DNA of 64,000 nucleotides from Chloranthus sessilifolius. Taxonomy: Eukaryota > Streptophyta > Magnoliopsida > Chloranthales > Chloranthaceae. The notes beneath the pieces are model-generated. The model did not search any database. It saw only the letters and a program-made list of their open reading frames with translations, and was not told where the DNA came from. Shown here one piece after another: positions 57,310 through 64,000 of this stretch. A program made the translations under genes and the position numbers. Position 1 is the stretch's first letter. The number at the start of each line of letters is the position of its first letter. The stretch covers positions 69,335,604 to 69,399,603 of the forward strand of contig CM037587.1 in NCBI GenBank assembly GCA_021018995.1. The letters run 5' to 3'.

Positions 57310-58398
57310 CTAACACGTGTGCAACTCATTCTGTTGTTGTATCTGTTGGAGTGCAATGTCTTGGAGGTCCATCAGGTGAAAAAGTTCAGCAACAAAATCA
57401 ACACCACAGTATGGAGGGATCGGTGGAGGCACTAGGTTCTGAGCCTCTTGACCTGGCTTGACATTGGGTTGCTGAGGTGGTGGTTGTTGTTGCTGTTGCA
57501 GGACTTGCTGGGCGAGTTCTTCGGTTTGGCGGTGCTTGATGCTCTTTTGCAGACTCGTCAGGCTACCCTTCAAACCCTCATATTTATACACTTGGAGGTT
57601 GTCGGTCATGCAGGGTTTCGTAGCTGAAATTAGGAATTTTTCTCCTTCCTCATTGACATGGTTCTCGATCATATAAGTGATCGATTGGGCATAAGGTAGG
57701 CTTTTGAGGGGATTTTTTTGGGTACCCTCCATATCATTGTTATTGGCATACACCATGCCATAAGCTACCACAGCCGGAGCAGAGAATCACTTCTCCATAT
57801 AGGCAGAGTACAAGGCCTGGAGAAGTGCATCCCGTCTCTCCTGCTCGTGCCCCATGGGAAATAAATTCTTCCTAAAAATCATGTCTAGTGGCCACAAATG
57901 GGCTGGCAACTGAACCCACTTAACAGACAGTCCAAACCCTATCTTTCCTTTGGTCATATCGGTGACTATTTCATGAAAAGGTATTTTGGCTGAGTTTGGG
58001 GGTTGCAAAGGTCCACCCTCAACGTACTTCGATGGGCATCCCATTGTAATCAACATGTCATTGAAATCGAATTGAAATTTATAGCCATCGATCTCGACCA
58101 CAAATTCCGTTTGATCCTCATTCATCCTCAACTTTTGCTAAAATAGGCGTACAAGCCTGGGGCAGTAGTGGGTATAGGATGGTTACAAGAGTGATTTCAA
58201 ATTGGCGACGGTTAGATATTCGAGGATCCATTTGGTCGAATCGTGACTCTCAAACAAATTACTGCTAATTGCACACTCGGTCTCAAGTTTCCTAGAATCC
58301 CACCATTCCTTGGGTTGTTCCCTTACGATTGGTGGAGTACTTATTTTGGGTCGTTTAAAGGGCGAGGGTTTTGAAGCGAAAACCTTCCTTGGTCCCAT
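57310..58398 (-). pseudogene. Extra ORF downstream of Tekay pol
   Basis: ATG at 58398 (MGPRKVFASKPSPFKRPKIS). The 363-codon span is broken by about three in-frame stops, near 58183, 58135 and 57787, with the frame otherwise kept. Blocks: a basic N-terminus, EIDGYKFQFDFNDMLITMGC, ITDMTKGKIGFGL-like (VTDMTKGKIGFGLSVKWVQL), LPAHLWPLDMIFRKNLFPM, SITYMIENHV, and a Gln/Pro-rich tail. The middle resembles the plant retrotransposon accessory ORF family listed as putative plant transposon protein; I am not certain. No signal peptide or membrane segment is seen, so env is unlikely. Confidence 0.5.
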
Positions 58399-58639
58399 CC
58401 TAGTGATTTACGACAAAAACTCAAAGAAAATTTGAATAAATGATAGATCTTACCCCACTTGATGGAAGAAAATCTCGAATAAAGCCTCGACGTCAAACTT
58501 TGGTGAATCCAAGGCGATTATGAGCGAATCCGAAGTGAAATCAAAGTGAGAATGTCATTTGGATGGTTGGGGAAACAAAATCATAGCTTTCAAATCCCTT
58601 TGCACCCAAAATTTTTTAAAAGAAATTGGTCCGCAGGCC

Positions 58640-58770
58640 TCTTATAGGTCGACAGTTGCGCAAATGACTTTTAATGTCGCGCTAGTAACTGAGATGTCCA
58701 GTTCCCTCGGGTGACCTTCTGAAACAGTCGCACGAGTGACTTAAATCTCGCACGCGCGAGTTCAGAAGTT
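58640..58770 (-). promoter_or_regulatory. Palindrome units and TATA-like box before extra ORF
   Basis: On the minus strand CTCGCGCGTGCGAG, GTCACTCGTGCGAC and AGCGCGACATT-type units (58770-58665) precede CCTATAAGAGG (58638-58648), about 240 bases before the ATG at 58398. Confidence 0.5.
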
Positions 58771-58977
58771 TCTTCTGATTTACTCCATTTTCAGTTTTGG
58801 TTCCTTCTCTCTTAGTTCAGAGACTATTTTCCTAGTTGGTTTATACCCTATAGTGGAGTTTATCACATACATATGTCTATTTCTTTAAGCGACTTAAATT
58901 GCAACAACACATTTGAAATTTATGATTTACACATGGGACTTCCACCTTCATTAACTTATAATGTTAATTACATCAAC

Positions 58978-59815
58978 TTATACAAAAAGTTGTGGATACG
59001 CGTCCCATATGTCCAATTCACATTCCCATGTAGCTTCCTCCGGTGCATGATTTTTCCATTTCACAAGTACCAATGGCATACATTTGGTATGCAGTACTTG
59101 TTCTTTCCTATCGAAAATCTGCACGGGGTCTTCCCTAACGGTCAATTCCTCATAGAGCTCAATTGGTTGCTCATCAATGATGTGAGTCGGGTCTCTAACG
59201 TACTTTCTCAACATGGATACGTGGAATACATCGTGTACTCTCTCCAATTGTGGAGGTAGGGCAATTCGATATGCAGTTTCACCAACTCGACCCAAAATGT
59301 TGAATGGTCCAATGTAGCATGGGCTAAGTTTTCCACACTTTTCGAAATGTATTACCCCTTTCAAAGGTGAAACCTTTAGGAATACATGGTCTCCAATCTA
59401 AGAATTCACACTTGTACGTTTAAGATCTGCATAACTCTTCTATCTACCCTAAGCAATATTTAACCTTTTGCGGTTCCAATGTACCGCTTCATTAACAGTT
59501 ACAAGAATTTTCGAACCCAAAATAAAATTTTCTCCTATTTCTTCCCAATTTAGAGGCGATCTACATCTTCACCCATTTAACGCCTCATAGGGAGCCATAC
59601 CAATGCTTGTCTGGTAGCTTCTATTATAAGCAAACTCAATCAAAGGTAAATGCTGATCCCATGACCCCATAAAATCAAGCACACATGCCCTGAGCATATC
59701 TTCAATAATCTCATTTACCCTTTCGGTTTGTCCATCCGTTTGTGGGTGGAATGTTGAGCTGAAGTTCAACCTTGAACCTAGATGTGTGTTGGTTTCACAC
59801 AGAATTTGACACTCT
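58978..59815 (-). pseudogene. pol: Tekay integrase C-terminus with chromodomain
   Basis: The minus strand reads LGSRLNFSSTFHPQTDGQTE, VNEIIEDMLRACVLDFMGSW, LIEFAYNRSYQTSIGMAPYE, then with stops the GDHVFLKVSPLKG linker. It ends with an open 128-codon stretch: RYIGPF-like (CYIGPFNILGRVGETAYRIA), VHDVFHVSMLRKYVRDPTHI, then a chromodomain (EQVLHTKCMPLVLVKWKN, EEATWECELDIWDAYPQLF). The chromodomain targets chromatin in chromoviruses. The catalytic core upstream is missing. Confidence 0.8.
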
Positions 59816-60858
59816 AATTATATAGCCAAATTTTAGACGCCTAGAATGCATGCAACTTGATTTGAACGAGTGAATGAGAGCCTTATTCTCTCTTCTCATC
59901 TCCCACCTTGAGAATCCTTCCGACCACTTGATTTCTCCAAACCACTCGGCATCGCGATAGAAAATCATCACGATACCAACTGTCCCAACTCATTCTTGAA
60001 CCCCATGCCCCTACGAGCAAGAATTTGGACGGCTTGATGCGTCTTTAATGGGGGAGAGTATACGCAAAAGCTCGAAAGCCCCACATGCGAAGAATTCGTT
60101 ATGGTAAACCTTCGATCTCTGCCTCGTAAATCTTAATTCCTTGAGTGAGGACCAATTTCTGCAAGAGTTAGGGTCTCATGCGATGAATTTGGGAATGAGA
60201 CATGCGAAAGGCTCCATAGCCAAATTCGTAGGGTCCGATGCCTCAAAATAGGTGCATACCTGAACAAGCAAGTATTGGGAGACTCAATGTTATGAAATTT
60301 TGCCCTATTTAGCTTAATTGGGGTATTGCATGCCTCGGAGCGTCGAGAATCGGACGCATAAGGAGCTTAGAAAATCAAATACTCCGATACTTGATGTCCT
60401 AGTACCTTTCTTGTGCGATCCTGATAAGTTGGAGGCTTGGAATCTAGCTTAATAGCACGATGCGTTTGAATTCCTATGTTGGAGTACAGCTTAGGCCACG
60501 AGTATAGAGTTTTTGAAGCCAAAAGATTGAACTATGAAATGGCGAGCTGAAAATGCTCGTCGCGATGACATGTGACCTCGCCGCGATGAGAAAATACTTG
60601 AAGCACTCACCGCAGTGAGTGCTACCTTGAATTTTAGGCCAATTTGGCTTGGGAAATTCGTGTCGCGGTGAGAAGCTTGGTGCCATAGGGAATACTATGG
60701 ACCTCGCTGCGGTGAACTTGCATCTCGCCGCAGCGAGGTTACCCTATTGTGAACTTTGAGTTTTCATGTGTTTTTAAGCCTTGTGTGTCCTTATTTTTGA
60801 CACAAATGATTAGCTGATCATTCATACCTGTGTGGGTATAACTTAGATTGAATACGAG
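59816..60858. other. Unassigned region with GC-rich palindromes
   Basis: No pol, gag or other domain on either strand. At 60545-60740 there are six or seven units of the CTCGCCGCAGCGAG type (also CTCGCCGCGATGAG, CACTCACCGCAGTGAGTG, CTCGCTGCGGTGA, GTCGCGGTGAG). A CTATATAAT occurs near 59820 on minus. It may be the LTR remnant of a further element. Confidence 0.4.
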
Positions 60859-61084
60859 TGTAGACACCCTAATTTTTCCCTCTCAAAGTATACAAACATA
60901 TTCGGTCAACCTTTGACTCTGCCCATGATATTCAGAAAGGATTTATCTTCTCTGAAAGCTTTAAAACCTTGATACGGGGATCGCATACTGAAATAATAGT
61001 ATATGGTCGAAACACAGGCTGAAATAATAGCCCTGTGGTTCAGACCCGACCCAAATCGAAGAAAAGTCTTGAATTTCGTGCCCT

Positions 61085-61557
61085 TCCATGCGCGCGCAAT
61101 TCGATTGCACGCCTGATCATTGACTTGCAATTAGTCCCCTACGACCAGGCTTATTGTTTCCCTCGACCGCCTTAGCAGTGGATTGCACGCCCTACATGAC
61201 ACACGTGATTAGATTGCACGCCCTAACACTGGCGCATAATGAGTCTCCCTTCAACCTAGACTCTAATTATCTAGACCTCCTAAATTCCTCGATTAAGCGC
61301 CCAGAGCAGAGTGCATAATCGGATTGCACGCACCTAGCAGGGCACGCAATCAGTTCCAAGTAGACGGGAACTAGGATACTTGGCTGAGCCAGTCAACCGG
61401 TCATTCACTGAGTCCGTGATCGATTCAAAGTGTATTAAGCGCCTGGAACAAGGCACGTAATTCTATTAAGCGACCCAAACAAGGTGCACAATTGAATTCC
61501 ACCGACCAATTAAGTGCACCCCAAAGGGCGTGCAATTGCCGGAATACTTATAAATAG
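61085..61557 (+). promoter_or_regulatory. GCGCAATT palindrome array and TATA box in G LTR
   Basis: About ten units of the form GCGCGCAATTCGATTGCACGC, GTGCATAATCGGATTGCACG, GCACGTAATTCTATTAAGCG and similar lie upstream of TATAAATA (61549-61556). The type matches 37965-38270 in element D. Confidence 0.6.
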
Positions 61558-61664
61558 ACCCCCTTACCTTGTACATCAAACACATCACAACGCGTCCAAC
61601 CTTGTAATTTTTGAAAGCTTATAGATTTCGAGGATTCTCTCTCCAGTGCCTAGCTTCAGGTAAT

Positions 61665-61975
61665 TTCCTTAGTTCTAGTTCTTAATTCCTTCTCTAGTTC
61701 TAGGTTCTAGTTCTTAAGTATTAGCTATTTATTTCTTAATTTCAAGTCTTAGATCTAGGGTTTTAATCCTAGTTTTTAAGGTTTAGTTCTTAGTTTCCGG
61801 TTCTAGTTCTTCGGTTCTAGAACCAGTTCTTAATTTTAGTCTTCAAATTTCAAATTCTACTTCTAAAGTTCTGATTTCAGTTTATAGCTTTTAAATTCCT
61901 AATCTTAGATTTTAAGTGTTAGTTCTTAATTTCCAAATTTTAGATTTTGAAATTCTAGTTCTTAGGCACTTTTTT
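61665..61975. repeat. Degenerate TTCTAGTTCTTAA repeat
   Basis: More than 15 drifted copies of a 11-14 base word (TTCTAGTTCTTAA, TTTTAGTTCTTAG, CAAATTTTAGATT) just after the expected transcription start. No coding content. Confidence 0.65.
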
Positions 61976-62259
61976 ACCTTAACTTTTTAGTTCTAATTCT
62001 AGACCGTAGTTATAGCCTTCAATTCCAGTCTTAATTCCAAATTCTAAATCTTATAAATTCATAGACTTTAATCTGCCAATCTACACTTTTTTAACCCAAA
62101 CTTAATATTTTTTAATTAGAATTATTTCCAAAACAACCTTAAACGAGCTGATTTTCCCAAGGGAGCTCATGGAGGGTTCCCGGGAAAGGGGCCAATACTC
62201 CTCAGCATAGCGGGCCCAAACCCCCTTTTTTAGATTCTCAGTAGAAGTAGGAAACCAAA

Positions 62260-62480
62260 AATAAATAGATTTCTAGTAGAATTAGAATATTTAAATTAAT
62301 CAAAGTTTTGATAGAATTAGGGCATTTAAATAAATTAGACTCTTAATAAAAGTAGGATATTTATATTAATTAGACTTCTAATAGGATTAGGACTCTTCAG
62401 ATAATCAGACTACTAGTAGAATTAGGAGATTAACTTAATTAAACTTTTAGAACAATTAAAACTTTTAGACTCTCAGTAGG
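62260..62480. repeat. Tandem repeat of about 45 bases in G
   Basis: Four to five drifted copies of TAGACTTCTAATAGGATTAG followed by an ATTTAAATTAAT-like part. Non-coding; in the 3' part of the LTR or the leader. Confidence 0.65.
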
Positions 62481-62979
62481 AATAGGAAAGATTGAAAGGA
62501 AATCAGACTTAGAGCAGAGAAAGGAAAACAAACTAGACATCCAGGTGACCCAGTGCTGCTGACATGGGCAGGCCGATGATTTAGTAAAGAAGTGGAACCC
62601 ATAACCCTAGAAAGGCGTGATCAATGATGTGTCGCAGCGTCGATAAACATCTGCAGCTGGCGATCGGAACAAACTAGGTATTTTCTTCCTAGAATTTACC
62701 TTTTCCTTTTTTTTTCTTCTATACTTTTCATTCACCACCAATCGCCTTATGTCCGAGTCCACATAGACCAATTTGAGCCACTATTTCAGGGGACCGAAAG
62801 GAACCCAAAAAAAGCGCGCACCAATAAACTAGCGATCGTGATGGGACCTCCTGTCGCCAAAGACTCCTCCATCTAGTTTAAATTTTCTTTTATTCATTTT
62901 TTTCCTTTCCTATTTAATTTCTTCCCACACTCGACTACCGAGGATTCTCCAAAAGTGCATGAGCATTCAACAAAGGCTC

Positions 62980-64000
62980 GAGATGGCGGGCATTCAAAGA
63001 ATGAATATCACTGACCACAATAATCCTCCATTATGGAATTACCATGGTAACCCCGTATACGGCGATGATCTGTCTAGCGAGTCCGCTCAGCACAACCCCG
63101 AGACAAACATGATAGGCGAATAGGAAAATCCCTTTACTCCTCCAAGCACTAGCAATAATCACGATGGAAGAGATGGGAGTATTGGATAGAACTTTATCGC
63201 TCGACAACTTGTAGAGCTCAGCATCCCAAATTTTCAAAAAGGGGGTGAGGACGCTGAACTACTCCGAGGCCTGGCAGCCACCTACGAAACCATCAAGGAG
63301 TGACATGATAGACAGGAGCAAGAACGACTAAGGTAAGAAGGGTCACCACCCACACCAACCACAGTCTCTGCCTACTTGTCGCCATTTGGTCAGGTGCTCG
63401 TGCTCTCTTCAATAGCAATCACCAAGACCAAACTCACCCTCGGGCAACCCAAAAAGTCGCCACTATAAGAGTAGAGGATTTCCCTAGAATGCTTGATGAA
63501 TACATGGATAAGAGAGAACACCCTGGTTACTCATTTGGATTCGACAAGTTTTGTCAAGACCCGGAGTTCACCTTACCCGTAGGATTGAAGCCACTAAGTT
63601 CAACAATACAATGGTACCGGAAACTTGAACCACAATCTAACACTCTTTTGCAATGACTGTCGACCCATCCACGACAATCAAGGGCTCTTGATACACTACT
63701 TTCAGAGATCGCTAGATGGGGAAGCTCTCGACCAGTTCGTTGGACTTTCGCTCCACAAAATCGACACGTTTGATGATTTGATCAGAAAATTCCTGGACCA
63801 GTATAAACATCTCATACAAGAAATAATTAGTATCAATGATCTGATGATAACTAAGCAGGAATCTGAGGATGACATCGTGGACTTCGTAGTGCACTTGAGG
63901 AAGTTGGTCGCCCGCACTAGAACTCGGATGAAGGAGAAGGATGCGATCGACATCATTATAAATAATGTCAGGGAACCTCTCTAAAGTGCTCTTGTCATAA
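62980..64000 (+). pseudogene. gag: Tat-type gag of G, partial and broken
   Basis: N-terminal part from about 62985 (ITDHNNPPLWNYHGNPVYGD) with stops, then a final open piece, 63625-63984: GLLIHYFQRSLDGEALDQFV, DTFDDLIRKFLDQYKHLIQE and a DIVDFVVHLRKLVART block. These correspond to LLxxFFxxSLxGxAxxWF, WxDLxxxFxxQY and the FxEYxxRWRxLA region of Tat gag. A stop follows at 63982-63984, near the window end. Confidence 0.65.

Larger units (their letters stand above)
55230..59815 (-). mobile_element. Tekay (Del) chromovirus H, 3' part
   Basis: The minus strand carries the integrase end with chromodomain (59815-58978), an extra ORF (58398-57310), a GAGGATGAAAATTTTATAAA tract (56418-56399) typical of the Tekay pol-LTR border, and LTR sequence from 56392 downwards. 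The 5' part is missing beyond 59815. Confidence 0.65.
60859..64000 (+). mobile_element. Tat-lineage element G, 5' part
   Basis: Starts with TGTAGACACCCTAATTTTTC, an LTR 5' end like that of A (TGTAGACACC). A GC-rich array, TATA box and repeats follow, then a gag reading frame that leaves the window. The LTR 3' end and the primer site could not be placed with confidence (candidate border near 62650-62690). Confidence 0.65.

Noticed and set aside
62650..62700. Primer binding site of element G at CTGGCGATCGG
   Set aside because: It resembles TGGCGAC-type sites of Tat elements but I could not match it to a tRNA 3' end over enough bases.

Overview
The window is intergenic, repeat-dense DNA from a flowering plant with a large genome. 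Everything I can recognise is LTR retrotransposon sequence of three Ty3/gypsy lineages typical of angiosperms: Tat/Ogre-like, Athila-like and Tekay (Del) chromovirus. I found no host gene, tRNA, rRNA or CRISPR array. Nearly all coding parts carry stops, frameshifts or lost catalytic residues, so this is a fossil nest. The species cannot be named from the sequence.

Layout. (1) 1-36275, plus strand: a Tat-lineage element (A) with gag, protease and reverse transcriptase (RT) on the left, RNase H and integrase (24467-26340) on the right, then a long 3' region, a polypurine tract and a 3' LTR (34608-36275). Its 5' LTR lies outside the window. The 3' region carries two antisense genes, a plant mobile domain (PMD) pseudogene (about 30000-32870) and a second relative resembling DUF7745 (about 28000-29260). 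(2) 4615-24466: A is split by a composite Athila-like block. From right to left on the minus strand it reads LTR, internal B, LTR, internal C, and it ends in a truncated inverted LTR. Both outer ends are the same LTR terminus facing outward, no target duplication is visible, and about 0.5 kb of A is missing. (3) 36276-43747: a minus-strand Tat element (D) with a plus-strand PMD pseudogene and a degraded integrase. (4) 43748-55000: a second Athila-like cluster. It has an inverted LTR fragment, a plus-strand 3' region with a small ORF, a 2.9 kb LTR, a gag remnant, and a minus-strand LTR with its 3' region. (5) About 55230-59815: a minus-strand Tekay chromovirus end with chromodomain, an extra ORF and an LTR. 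(6) 59816-60858: an unassigned stretch with GC-rich palindromes. (7) 60859-64000: the 5' LTR and gag of another Tat element (G), running off the window.

Most interesting pattern. Each family has its own short, GC-rich, mostly palindromic motif, diverged and repeated several times. In four families the array sits upstream of the LTR TATA box and again upstream of a TATA-like box in front of the ORF located 3' of pol (PMD gene, proline-rich small ORF, or Tekay extra ORF). I propose that LTR-type promoter modules are reused to drive accessory ORFs. This is inference and needs comparison with intact copies. Other notable items are a conserved small acidic/proline-rich ORF seen on both strands, a hairpin plus second polypurine-like tract in the Athila 3' region, a snap-back filler at an LTR tip, and two breakpoints near the same pol/ORF3 border.
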